DNA from: Corynebacterium sp. zg-331
GTDB taxonomy: Bacteria > Actinomycetota > Actinomycetes > Mycobacteriales > Mycobacteriaceae
Direction: 5' to 3'
DNA: 64,000 bases
Assembly (NCBI RefSeq): GCF_014267345.1
Contig: NZ_JACMYD010000003.1
Coordinates: forward strand, 124,001 to 188,000
Numbering within the stretch: position 1 is the stretch's first letter; each line of letters opens with the position of its first letter. This document shows positions 11,130 to 21,246 of this stretch, piece by piece. Position numbers and translations under genes: made by a program. The notes under the pieces are model-generated. The model was not told where the DNA came from, did not search any database, and was given only the letters and a program-made list of their open reading frames with translations.

Positions 11130-12808
11130 TTGCTCAGCAGCGCCTCGGCCTCACCCAACGCGGCGCACACCTCCCCGGGGCATGCCACCTGCCGGGACGT
11201 GAAATTCACCGCCACCACCAGCCGGGTGGTGCCCCAGGCGCACTGGTAGGAATAGACGCAGGGATCAGCCCCGGCAATCGGCTCGTACGTGCCCTCGCGC
11301 ACCACCTCGCGCAGCGTCGTCTTGCGCAGCCGCAGGAGGCGTCGATAGTAATTGAGCACCGAGGCATGATCGCGCTGCTGAGCAGCCGCGTTGATCTCGG
11401 CGTAGGTGGGGTTGACCTCGATCCACGGCCGGGCCTGCGGCGTATCCCCGCTAAACCCGGCCTGCGGCAGGGCGCTCCACTGCATGGGGGTGCGCGCGTT
11501 ATCGCGGCCCCGGGCGTGCACGCGGGCCAGGGCCTCATCGGCGTCGAGTTCCCCGCGCTCCCCCACCGTGGTACGGTACCAGTTCAGACTATCGAAGTCG
11601 CGGTAGTCCTCGATGCTCTCAAAGGCGGCATTGACCATGCCCAGTTCCTGCCCCTGATAGATGTACGGGGTGCCCTGCTGGAGGTAGAGCACCGTGGCCA
11701 GGGCCTTGGCGCAGGCCGCCCGGAACTCAGGGCGATCGTCGCCAAAGCGGGAAACCGCGCGGGGTTGATCGTGGTTCTCCCAGTACAGGGCGTTCCATCC
11801 CGCGCCGTGCAGGCCAAGCTGCCAGGAATCCAGCACCTCCTTAAGTTCCGCCAAGGCGGGGCGCTTGAGGCTCCACTTGCCAAAGCGCGGGTCATTCCCC
11901 AGGCTCACGTGCTGGAAGTGGATAATCTGGTTGAGCTCCTCGCGCTCCGGGGCGGTATAGAGCACCCCCTCGCGCGGGGTGGGGCCGTCGAGTTCCCCCA
12001 CGGTTACCACGCCGCCGCTTCCTGGTTCCCCGCCGAGCGACCACGCCTCGCGATTCATCAGGTGCAGCCAGGTGTGTACCTTGGATCGGTTGTTCACAAA
12101 GCGCATCGAGGAGGTCACCCGCCCCGACTCCTGGTGGGGATCGTCGGGAAAGCCCTCCGGCTTATCGGCGGTGCCGATGGCGTCCACGCGCCACCCATCC
12201 ACGCCGCGCTCCTGCCACCAACGGATCATCTTGACGATCTCCTCTCGCACGGCCGGGTTCTCCCAGTTGAGATCCGGCTGCTTACGCGAGAACATGTGCA
12301 GGTAAAACTGCCCGGTGCGCTCGTCCCATTCCCAGGCGGAACCACCAAACTCGGAGCCCCAATTATTTGGCGGAAGCGGTGTCCCGTCCTCCGCGTAACC
12401 GGCGGGATCGCGCCATATGTAGTAATCACGATGGGGATTATCCTTGCTCTCGCGGGAACGCAGGAACCACTCGTGTTCGTCCGAGGTATGGTTGACCACC
12501 AGGTCCATCATGATCTTCAGACCCATCTCGTGCGCGCGGGCGAGCAGCTCGTCGAAGTCCCCGAGGGTGCCATACTCCGGCATGATGTCCCGGTAATCGG
12601 AGATGTCGTAGCCGTTATCATCGTTCGGGGAGCAATACACCGGGCACAGCCACAGAATATCCACCCCCAGTTCCTTCAGATACGGCAGCTGCTGAATAAT
12701 GCCGGGAATATCGCCGATACCGTCGCCATTGGAATCCCGGAAACTACGCGGATAAATTTGGTAGACCACCGCATCGTGCCACCACTGCAGCTGCTCGTTT
12801 TTACCCAT
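11060..12808 (-). CDS. GH13 alpha-glucosidase (oligo-1,6-glucosidase type)
   Basis: 582 residues, intact. It hydrolyses terminal alpha-glucosidic bonds in short oligosaccharides in the cytoplasm. The GH13 signatures are all present: GVDILWLCPVY, DLVVNH near residue 102, the nucleophile Asp209 in GWRVDAIG, the acid/base Glu272 in TVGELDG and Asp347 in ENHDQ. It resembles MalL or trehalose-6-phosphate hydrolase types; I cannot separate these by eye. It is followed in the map by an EEP-fold gene and a PTS permease that is now broken, so it was likely part of an alpha-glucoside utilisation unit. It is convergent with whiB3 and overlaps its 3' end. Confidence 0.9.
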   Translation of the reverse strand: MGKNEQLQWWHDAVVYQIYPRSFRDSNGDGIGDIPGIIQQLPYLKELGVDILWLCPVYCSPNDDNGYDISDYRDIMPEYGTLGDFDELLARAHEMGLKIMMDLVVNHTSDEHEWFLRSRESKDNPHRDYYIWRDPAGYAEDGTPLPPNNWGSEFGGSAWEWDERTGQFYLHMFSRKQPDLNWENPAVREEIVKMIRWWQERGVDGWRVDAIGTADKPEGFPDDPHQESGRVTSSMRFVNNRSKVHTWLHLMNREAWSLGGEPGSGGVVTVGELDGPTPREGVLYTAPEREELNQIIHFQHVSLGNDPRFGKWSLKRPALAELKEVLDSWQLGLHGAGWNALYWENHDQPRAVSRFGDDRPEFRAACAKALATVLYLQQGTPYIYQGQELGMVNAAFESIEDYRDFDSLNWYRTTVGERGELDADEALARVHARGRDNARTPMQWSALPQAGFSGDTPQARPWIEVNPTYAEINAAAQQRDHASVLNYYRRLLRLRKTTLREVVREGTYEPIAGADPCVYSYQCAWGTTRLVVAVNFTSRQVACPGEVCAALGEAEALLSNYEEEAAEEILRPWEARVVLREE

Positions 12809-12823
12809 TGTTCTTGCCTTTCC

Positions 12824-13669
12824 TCATCGCGCTTCCATCTGCACCAACACGCCGTAGTGATCGGAGACCACCGGCTCCTCCCGCCCGGTGAACACCACCC
12901 GGTGCGCGCGCACCGCCACCGGCCGATTCACCAGCACGTAATCGATCCGCGCCCCGACGCGGGCTTCCTCCCATCCCACGATCGAACCCGCGATGGTGTC
13001 GTGCCCCTGCGATCGCGGCGCAAGATCGCGGGTATCGAGCCACCCCAGGTCGCGGATCATGCTGTAGCCCTCGCCGCGCACCGTGGCCGGGTTATTCAGA
13101 TCGCCCGCCACGCACACGAGCTCGTCAGGGTAGCTCCGGGCGAAATCCTCGATCACCTGCCATTCCCGCCTAAAAAGGTCCTCACCCGCCGCTGTCCACC
13201 AGGAAAAGTGTCCGGAAAGCACCCAGCCCCAGCCGAGTATCCGCACCGCCAGCGCCACCCTGCGTCGCACGTCCACGTAGGGGTAGTCCGCCAGCACCAG
13301 GCGGCGCACCTCAGTCACCGCCGGGGCCGCAGACTCCCCGGCGGTAGGCTTCGTCCGCACCAGCAGGCCCACGCCCTCGTCGTATTTGCCAAAGCCCTGG
13401 TGGGCCTCAGCCCAGTAGCAGCGGTACTCCCCGCCCAGGTGAGCGCAGGCCTCCGCGAGTACCTGGACGTAATTATCGGCACCCACCGGCAGGGCGCTTG
13501 GCCCCTGAAAGCGCGCGGAACGCCAGGCAACCCCGTCTTGGAGTTGGTTGGCCTCCTGCACCGCCACCACGTCCACCCCCTCGGTCACGATGAGGCGGGC
13601 AGTGACCATGATCTTGGCCGACTGATCCTCCTCGCACCAGCTGTGCGCATTTAGGCTGAGAACTTTCAC
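12824..13669 (-). CDS. Endonuclease/exonuclease/phosphatase-fold family protein
   Basis: 281 residues from GTG 13669, which has GAGGAGGAG in the ribosome-site position; the open frame continues upstream but without such a site. Metal-dependent phosphoesterase motifs are present: LSLNAHSW at the N-terminus, VVAVQEAN, VAGDLNNPA and the C-terminal SDHYGVLVQ. There is no signal peptide, so the enzyme acts inside the cell on an unknown phosphodiester or phosphomonoester. It is 15 bases upstream of the alpha-glucosidase on the same strand and divergent from the PTS gene. Similar genes are often found beside sugar PTS loci, so a role with phosphorylated sugars is possible but unproven. Confidence 0.8.
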   Translation of the reverse strand: MKVLSLNAHSWCEEDQSAKIMVTARLIVTEGVDVVAVQEANQLQDGVAWRSARFQGPSALPVGADNYVQVLAEACAHLGGEYRCYWAEAHQGFGKYDEGVGLLVRTKPTAGESAAPAVTEVRRLVLADYPYVDVRRRVALAVRILGWGWVLSGHFSWWTAAGEDLFRREWQVIEDFARSYPDELVCVAGDLNNPATVRGEGYSMIRDLGWLDTRDLAPRSQGHDTIAGSIVGWEEARVGARIDYVLVNRPVAVRAHRVVFTGREEPVVSDHYGVLVQMEAR

Positions 13670-13990
13670 GGCGGGGTCTCCTCCTCGGGGATTCATCGGT
13701 GCGCCCCGGCCAGGGCCACACGCCACCCCAACGGGGCGGGGTGGCACAGGGTGGCGAGAGATCGGGTGCACCCAAGCCTAGGTCGCCCGCCGCCTTATGC
13801 CCCCGATCATTGGCTGCCGGGGCACGGCATCGGTGCCAAAAGCGCGGAACCTATGCCGCAATCACGCAATCATGGCAATCGGCACTGGTCAAGACCGTAG
13901 AGTGATCCGCATGTTCCCCCTGCAATGAGCCTCCCACCCGGCGCTACGGGGACGCGAAGAAACGTGTAGGAAAGAATAAGGTGCTTGACC
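13670..13990. promoter_or_regulatory. Divergent regulatory region between EEP gene and PTS gene
   Basis: These 321 bases contain no gene. For the leftward genes, TTGCCA and CATAGG, 17 bases apart on the minus strand (13850-13878 in window coordinates), form a plausible -35/-10 pair. For the rightward PTS gene, TAGAGT at 13898-13903 is a candidate -10 without a clear -35. The RpiR-type regulator downstream of the PTS gene would be expected to act here, but I see no obvious operator dyad. Confidence 0.35.
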
Positions 13991-15593
13991 ATGATGGAAA
14001 AAGTACAGAGGTTCGGCAGCGCCATGCTGGCGCCGGTGTTGCTCTTTGCCGTAGCCGGGCTGGCCGTGGCCCTCGCCATCATCGCCCAAAACGAGCAGAT
14101 CGTGGGCGACCTGGCGGCTCCCGGAACCTGGTGGAGCAACTTCTGGCGGGTGTGGGAATCCGGCGCCTGGACCGTGTTTAACCAGATGGAGCTGCTCTTT
14201 GTCCTGGGGCTGCCCATCGCCCTGGCCAAGATGGCCAACGCCCGCGCGGTGCTAGAGGCCGCGCTGCTCTACCTCACCTTCAATTACTTCGTGGCGGGCT
14301 TCCTCGAGGTCTTTGGCCCCGCTTTCGGTATCGACTACGCCGCCGAACCGGGCGGGGAATCCGGCCTGAAGATGATCGCGGGCATTAAGACCCTGGACAC
14401 CGGCATTCTGGGCGCGATCTTCCTCTCCGCGGTGGCCGTGTGGTTGCACAACCGCTTGTTTGAAAAGAAGCTCCCGGAGTTCCTCGGCATCTTCCGGAGC
14501 AGCCAGTTCGTGTACATCGTGGGCATCGTCGTCATGCTGCCTCTCGCCCTCATCGTCTGCTTTGTCTGGCCCCAGGTGCAACTGGGTATTGCCTCCCTCC
14601 AGGGCTTCCTCATGGCCTCCGGTTCCCTGGGCGTGGGGCTATACACGTTCCTAGAGCGCATCCTCCCACGGGCCTGCACCACTTCGTCTACTTCCCCTTT
14701 GTGTTTGCCCCCGCCGTGGTGCCCGAGGGAATCCAGGCCCACTGGGTCAATAACCTCAGCGAGTATGCGCAGTCCAGCGCTCCCTTAAACGAGCAGTTCC
14801 CCGGCGGCGGCTTCGCCCTCCATGGCAATCCCAAGGTCTTTGCTCCCCTGGGCATCGCAGCGGCCTTTTACAGCACCACCAAGCCAGAAAAGCGCAAGGC
14901 CGCCCTGGCCCTGCTGGTTCCCGTGGTGCTCACCGCCGTACTCACCGGTATTACTGAGCCGCTGGAGTTTACCTTCCTGTTCGTCGCCCCACTGTTGTTT
15001 ACCGTCCACGCCGTGCTCTCCGGCCTCATGACAGCCCTGATGTACCAGCTGGGCCTGGCCGGAAACATGGGCGCGGGACTCATCGACGTCATCGCCCAAA
15101 ACTGGGTGCCGCTGTGGGCGCAGCACCACGCCACCTACCTCATGCAGATCTGCGTAGGCCTGTGCTTCACCGCAGTCTATTTCGTGCTTTTTCGCTTCCT
15201 CATCCTCAAACTCAACCTGAAAACTCCCGGTCACGAGGACGATAAGGATGTCAAACTCTACTCAAAGCAGGAATACCGAGAGGCACAAAGGAAAAACTCC
15301 ACCGAGACCCCGACCGATCACACCGAGGCAGCCTCCGACCCCTACTCCCAGCGCGCCGCAGACTTCCTGCGGCTCCTCGGCGGGCCGGGTAACATCACGT
15401 CGGTGAACAACTGTGCCACCCGCCTGCGCATCTCCGTGGCGGAGCCGGACAAGGTGGCCGAGGCCAACGACTTCCAGGAGGCGGGGGCACTCGGGGGGGC
15501 AATAAGGGCACCGCAATCCAGGTCATCGTGGGCATGGACGTGCCGCAGGTGCGCGATAAGTTCGAAAAGCTCATGGGGGATGGCGCCTCCTAG
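13991..15593 (+). pseudogene. Alpha-glucoside PTS permease EIICB, broken by two frameshifts
   Basis: The protein reads MMEKVQRFGSAMLAPVLLF and continues as an alpha-glucoside-type EIIC (AglA/MalX-like), with multiple membrane helices and the EIIC hallmark TGITEPLEF. The frame breaks near 14668 where CTCATCCCCACG is expected from family sequence but CTCCCACG is present, a 4-base deletion. EIIC then resumes as HFVYFPFVFAPAVVPEG. The EIIB domain with its phosphocysteine in NNCATRLR (around 15408) is followed by a second break at a G7 run near 15493; the natural C-terminus (NKGTAIQVIVGMDVPQ and on) lies in another frame, ending at 15593. A ribosome-site-like AAGG precedes ATG 13991. As it stands, no full permease can be made. 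Confidence 0.85.
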
Positions 15594-15666
15594 CCGCTTC
15601 CCCAATCGAGCGCGGCGTTGCTATGCTACGCAGGCAGAACGACGCCGCGGAGAGTGGAAGGAAGCG

Positions 15667-16441
15667 ATGAATCTCGACAGCATCGTGGCCGCCACGCAGG
15701 GCACCTGGAACAACACCGAGCACGACATCCTCGCCTACCTCCTGACCCACCAAGCCGAGGCCGCCAACGCTTCCATGCAACAGATCGCGCAGCGCACCTA
15801 CATCTCCACCTCCTCGGTGATGCGGCTGGCCAAGCGCCTGGGATTCTCCGGCTTCGCGGAGATGAAATATTTTATCCGCACCTCCCTGTGGGAAGCCGCA
15901 GAACGCGATGCCCCCGACCCGGTGGCCCTACAGCAGCAGGATCTCCTCGGCACCCTTACTCACCTGGAATCCACCGCCACCGACCCCATCGTGCAACGAC
16001 TCTACGAATCCAACACCGTGTACTGCCTGGGCACCGGCTCCTCCCAGCGCCTCACGGCCTCGGAGTTCGCCAAATCCCTCATGGCCAACGGCAAACAGGC
16101 CACCGTGATCACCGACCTCACCGAGATGAAGGTCAGCCTGCCCATGATGAAAGCCAACGACACCCTTGTGCTCGTCTCCCTGGGCGGCAACAACCCCGGA
16201 CTTCGCGGCAATACCCCGGGCCGCCGCCCTGCGCGGGGTCCCCACGCTCGCGGTCACCCGGCTAAGCAACAATCCCCTGGCGGCAGCCTCCCGGTGGAAC
16301 GTGCACTACTGCGCCAGCGCGCTCACGCCCCCGTGGCACGTGGGAGAGTTTTACTCCTTCATCGGTCTCAACGTGGCCCTGGACTATCTGATTAGGGCAT
16401 ACATGGAGTACCGGCTGCGAGAGGAAGAAACCGCAAAATAG
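15667..16441 (+). pseudogene. RpiR-family sugar regulator, frameshifted near the C-terminus
   Basis: From ATG 15667 (MNLDSIVAATQGTWNN) the protein has an RpiR helix-turn-helix domain at about residues 1-75 (MQQIAQRTYISTSSVMRLAKRLGFSGFAEMK), then a SIS sugar-phosphate-binding domain (YCLGTGSSQ, LVLVSLGGNN). After NNP at about 16197, one extra base in a CCCC run shifts the frame; the proper continuation DFAAIPRAAALRGVPTLAVT runs to 16441. The present frame instead reads to 16395 with Arg/Pro-rich nonsense. The first frame is also open upstream, without a stop, into the shifted EIIB end. It presumably controlled the adjacent sugar genes; the truncated SIS domain is likely non-functional. Confidence 0.8.
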
Positions 16442-16504
16442 GAAAACCACTCTAGCCAGCGCATCCCACACCGGCCTCAACGGAAAAATTGCCCCAATCA
16501 TTCC

Positions 16505-16836
16505 CTATTCATCAAAGGTGGTGGTTTCATCAAAAATCATCCCCTCGTTATGGGAATAAAATTTCTCGTACGATCCGGGCAGCACGGCGCCGCAAACATC
16601 CGCCCCTCGAAAATCGCAAACGTAAGCATTCAAAGCATCGAACCTTGCCCCACGCAAATCCGCATGAGCAAACGAAACGTTCTTAAATTCGGCTTCAATA
16701 AAATGCGCCTTGACCAACCTTGCACCCGCAAAGCTCACATTATAGAAATTTGACCAGTACGCATTCATCCCCTCAAGCTTTTGCCTGGAAAATCAATATT
16801 TTGCATTTCAGCATTCTCAATGATAGGTATATTCAT
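16505..16836 (-). pseudogene. Pentapeptide-repeat protein, split by a frameshift
   Basis: ATG 16836 has a strong ribosome site (GGAAGGTGG) and reads MNIPIIENAEMQNIDFPGKS up to LRG, then TGA at 16765. A second frame beginning ATG 16768 (4-base overlap) reads MNAYWSNFYNVSFAGARLV and on through pentapeptide repeats of the A(D/N)Lxx type (FAHADLRGARF, DFRGADVCGAVL), ending ETTTFDE at 16505. Joining the frames gives one continuous small pentapeptide-repeat protein of about 110 residues, needing one extra G in the GGGG run at 16769. Alternatively the two pieces are translationally coupled. The composition is markedly AT-rich compared with its surroundings. Confidence 0.6.
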
Positions 16837-16903
16837 ACCGTAATCCACCTTCCATCATTACCACTTATCCAAGTTCCACACCACCCATCACAAAGGAGGC
16901 TTT

Positions 16904-17511
16904 TCACTGGAACTGCGGGGAGTTCCTCACCCAGTCGGGACATTCATCAGTCCCGTAAACCCTCCTACTCCAAGGGCAATAAGCGGTAATCACACCTCGA
17001 CTTCCTCTCCCTTCTCCCAAGTCTCGATAGTTGACAACCGCCCTCATTAACCTATTTTCAGTAATTTTGCGGCTAGTAATGAACCTACCGCACTGCACCC
17101 TATTAATGGGAAGATAGTAAACGTGAGCCGTTCCATCAACATCGATCGTGGGCGCGGCCTGCGTTATATACCTCACCGCTTTTACTGACAACCGGTGTTT
17201 ATTTTCTATTTTATTTTTCATATCCCGCCGCAACACCACATACTTCCCCTCCTTGCTCGTCCAGGAAGCCATAATATCGTATTCACCATTACCAACAAAG
17301 CCTCCCGAAGACCCTTCCCTAAGGGAAGGGATGATACCCCGATCCAGCATTCCCAGCAGGGACGCAGGGGTGAAGTGTCCAGAAAATCCAAAATCTCTCA
17401 GCTGCCAAGCCTCCGGGACGATCCGATCAATGACGGAGGCGGAGGCTATCTGTGGCGCAGAAAAACCATCCCCGCCGCAAAGACCAAACTAGCCAACGTT
17501 TTCTTCAGCAT
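16904..17511 (-). pseudogene. Secreted protein of unknown function, frameshifted in the signal peptide
   Basis: ATG 17511 starts MLKKTLASLVFAAGMVF, a typical Sec signal peptide, but then reads LRHR and stops. Adding one base to the T5 run at 17461-17465 gives SAPQIASASVIDRIVPEAW, with an AxA-type cleavage site, joining in frame to GFSGHFTPASLLGMLDRGI and the rest of an approximately 200-residue protein ending NSPQFQ at 16904. The mature part has three cysteines near its C-terminal half (RVQC, AYCPW, DECPDW), suggesting one disulphide. I recognise no family. It lies upstream of the pentapeptide gene on the same strand, 67 bases apart. AT-rich composition suggests recent acquisition. Confidence 0.65.
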
Positions 17512-17644
17512 GAAATGACCGTACCCACAGGGATCTCGCTTAAGCAAGGAAAATATATGATATATATCACATATAGTGACTATAGGTGGATATCTCCACC
17601 CTATGCTCAGCCAGGGCTTCGGCCCTCATTAACCGTGAGCCACA
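17512..17644. other. AT-rich intergenic region with inverted repeats
   Basis: This is the most AT-rich stretch in the window. It contains the perfect palindrome GATATATATC at 17559-17568 and a hairpin-forming repeat GGTGGA-TATC-TCCACC at 17585-17600. It lies upstream of the leftward secreted-protein gene, so these may be promoter or operator elements, but no confident -35/-10 pair can be picked among the many TA-rich hexamers. Confidence 0.4.
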
Positions 17645-17685
17645 AAGGCTCCCCCACACTGCCACGAGCAGCGCGGGGGAGCCTT
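17645..17685 (-). terminator. Terminator downstream of groEL
   Basis: AAGGCTCCCCC at 17645-17655 pairs perfectly with GGGGGAGCCTT at 17675-17685, an 11-base stem. On the minus strand it follows the groEL stop by about 30 bases and is trailed by TTTG. It should end the groES-groEL transcript. Confidence 0.75.
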
Positions 17686-17716
17686 GTCTCGTAGTCGCCT
17701 AGAAGGCGACCCTCAC

Positions 17717-19336
<1,620 letters not shown>

Positions 19337-19344
19337 TTAATCCC

Positions 19345-19644
19345 CTACTTGGCTACGACGGCGAGGACGTCGCGCGCGGAGAGGATCAGGTACTCCTGAC
19401 CCTCGTACTTGATCTCGGTGCCGCCGTAGCGGGAGAAGATCACGGTATCGCCCTCCTTGACGTCTACCGGGATGCGCTCGCCCTTCTCGTCGAAGCGGCC
19501 AGCACCCACGGCGATGACGGTGGCCTCCTGCGGCTTCTCCTTGGCGGAGTCCGGGATCACCAGGCCGGAAGCGGTGGTGGTCTCCGCCTCGACGATCTGC
19601 ACCAGGATGCGGTCCTCAAGCGGGGTGATATTGACGTTTGCCAC
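19345..19644 (-). CDS. groES: Co-chaperonin GroES
   Basis: 99 residues starting with GTG 19644 ([16 protein letters not shown]), with GGAGGAATAA as ribosome site. The frame is open further upstream but without a ribosome site, so the shorter start is preferred and agrees with the usual family length. It has the mobile loop region [19 protein letters not shown] and the C-terminal [18 protein letters not shown]. It caps the GroEL ring. First gene of the groES-groEL operon. Confidence 0.97.
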   Translation of the reverse strand: MANVNITPLEDRILVQIVEAETTTASGLVIPDSAKEKPQEATVIAVGAGRFDEKGERIPVDVKEGDTVIFSRYGGTEIKYEGQEYLILSARDVLAVVAK

Positions 19645-19746
19645 TGTTATTCCTCCATGGGGGTACGTGCTTACTTGATTGTGCCGGTTGCTGCTATCCA
19701 GCACAGCCGTCGTCGCGGGTGAACAACTGTGTGTCTCACAACCTGA

Positions 19747-19773
19747 CTGGCACTCTACCCCTGCGAGTGCCAG
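19747..19773. promoter_or_regulatory. CIRCE operator (HrcA binding site)
   Basis: CTGGCACTC (19747-19755), nine bases, GAGTGCCAG (19765-19773): a perfect inverted repeat matching the CIRCE pattern TTAGCACTC-N9-GAGTGCTAA. It overlaps the groES promoter, so HrcA should repress groES-groEL in the absence of heat stress. Confidence 0.93.
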
Positions 19774-19780
19774 CGTTCAA
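19752..19780 (-). promoter_or_regulatory. groES-groEL promoter
   Basis: On the minus strand TTGAAC (19775-19780) and TAGAGT (19752-19757) are separated by exactly 17 bases, a good sigma-70-type promoter. The -10 element lies in the CIRCE site, and the first CIRCE arm fills the spacer, explaining repression. Transcription would start about 100 bases upstream of the groES GTG. Confidence 0.65.
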
Positions 19781-19865
19781 CCATTCCCGCCGGTTTGTGG
19801 CGCGAGCGCCACCCCCATGCGCTAGAGTTTGTAAAAACCATTGGCCTGATAGAAACGGTTTCGCC

Positions 19866-21242
19866 ATGACCGCCTCCTCACCTCAGCAGCCGCGGGAACT
19901 GCAGCGGCAGCTCACCAACCGCCACATCCAGCTCATCGCCATCGGCGGCGCCATCGGCACCGGCCTGTTCATGGGGTCGGGGAAGACCATCTCCCTGGCC
20001 GGCCCCTCGATCCTCCTGGTGTACGCCATCATCGGCGCCGCGCTTTTCCTCTTCATGCGCTGCATGGGCGAGCTCCTCCTGGCCAACCCGCACGTCCATT
20101 CCTTTTCCGACATCGCGGAAAAGTACCTGGGGCACTGGGCCCGCTTCGCCATGAGCTGGACGTACTGGCTGTGCTGGATCGTCACCGGCGTGGCGGATCT
20201 CGTCGCCATCACCGGCTACTTCCGCTTCTGGTGGCCGGGGATGCCCAGCTGGATTCCCATCCTGGGCACCATTGCTTTGCTTTTTCTCCTCAACGCGCTG
20301 ACCGTCAAGGCCTTCGGGGAGACGGAGTTCTGGTTCGCCCTCATCAAGATCGTGGCGATCGTCGCGCTCATCGTGGTGGGAACGGTGCTGATCTGCCTGG
20401 GCGCCACCAATAGCTCCGGCTCGACCGCCGCCGTGAGCAACCTCTGGGAACACGGCGGCCTCTTCCCCCACGGCTTCAGCGGCTTTGTCACCGGTTTCCA
20501 GATCGCCCTCTTCGCCTTCGTCGGAGTGGAGCTCGTGGGCGCCACCGTGGCCGAGACCAAGGATCCACAGACCGCCCTGCCCAAGGCCGTTAATTCCATC
20601 CCCCTGCGCATCGGCCTGTTCTACATCGGCTCCCTAGCCGTCATCATGATGGTCACCCCCTGGAACGAAATCGTCCCGGAAAATTCCCCCTTTGTCACCA
20701 TGTTCGCCCTCACCGGCCTGCCCGCCGCGGCCACCATCGTGAACCTGGTGGTCATCACCTCGGCCGCCTCCTCGGCCAACTCCGGCATCTACTCCACCTC
20801 CCGCATGGTCTACGGCCTGGCCCACAGCGGCGACGCCCACCGCGTCTTCGCCAAGCTCTCCCCCCGCCAGGTGCCCCGCAACGCACTGACCCTCTCGTGC
20901 GTCTTCCTGCTCTCGGCGCTCGTGCTCATGGCCACCGGCGACGGCGTGCTGGAGGCCTTCACGATGGTTACCTCCATGTCCGCCACGCTTTTCCTCGCCG
21001 TGTGGACGGCCATCACCTGCTCCTACCTCGTCTACTGCCGCCGCGAGCCAGACGCACGGGACCGCTCGGCCTTTCCCACCCCCGGTGGGCGCGCCGCGGC
21101 GATCGGCCTGCTCGCCTTCTTCGCGCTCATGTGCGTGGCGCTCTCCCTGGCCGCCGATACCCGCGGCGGGCTGATCGCGGCACTGCTCTGGGTGGTCGCC
21201 ATCTGCGCGGTGGGCCTGCGGCGGCACAAGAGCACCGCGTAA
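19866..21242 (+). CDS. cycA: D-serine/D-alanine/glycine transporter (CycA type)
   Basis: 458 residues from ATG 19866. An APC-superfamily amino acid permease with about 12 membrane helices. It follows E. coli CycA closely as I remember it: LTNRHIQLIAIGGAIGTGLFMGSGKTISLAGPSI is nearly identical (here quoted in pieces: LTNRHIQLIAIGG, GTGLFMGSGK), then WTYWLCWIVTG, FGETEFWFALIKIVAIVALI and TSAASSANSG. It should import glycine, D-alanine and D-serine with protons. It is a single gene, convergent with tsaD (4-base gap) and divergent from groES. Confidence 0.87.
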   Translation: MTASSPQQPRELQRQLTNRHIQLIAIGGAIGTGLFMGSGKTISLAGPSILLVYAIIGAALFLFMRCMGELLLANPHVHSFSDIAEKYLGHWARFAMSWTYWLCWIVTGVADLVAITGYFRFWWPGMPSWIPILGTIALLFLLNALTVKAFGETEFWFALIKIVAIVALIVVGTVLICLGATNSSGSTAAVSNLWEHGGLFPHGFSGFVTGFQIALFAFVGVELVGATVAETKDPQTALPKAVNSIPLRIGLFYIGSLAVIMMVTPWNEIVPENSPFVTMFALTGLPAAATIVNLVVITSAASSANSGIYSTSRMVYGLAHSGDAHRVFAKLSPRQVPRNALTLSCVFLLSALVLMATGDGVLEAFTMVTSMSATLFLAVWTAITCSYLVYCRREPDARDRSAFPTPGGRAAAIGLLAFFALMCVALSLAADTRGGLIAALLWVVAICAVGLRRHKSTA

Positions 21243-21246
21243 TGCG

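Noticed and set aside
10826-13654. Apparent 942-codon gene overlapping whiB3, the glucosidase and the EEP gene
   Set aside because: Composition is that of an antisense shadow, and the three real genes have clear motifs.
14701-16395. A genuine evolved EIIB-RpiR fusion protein
   Set aside because: The natural ends and starts of both genes are still visible in other frames, with an RBS-like sequence before the RpiR ATG, so the joined frame results from an indel. Kept as an observation only.
16505-16836. Two separate translationally coupled small proteins instead of a split pentapeptide gene
   Set aside because: The joined sequence is continuous across the break and the first piece alone (23 residues) is not a plausible product, although coupling cannot be excluded.
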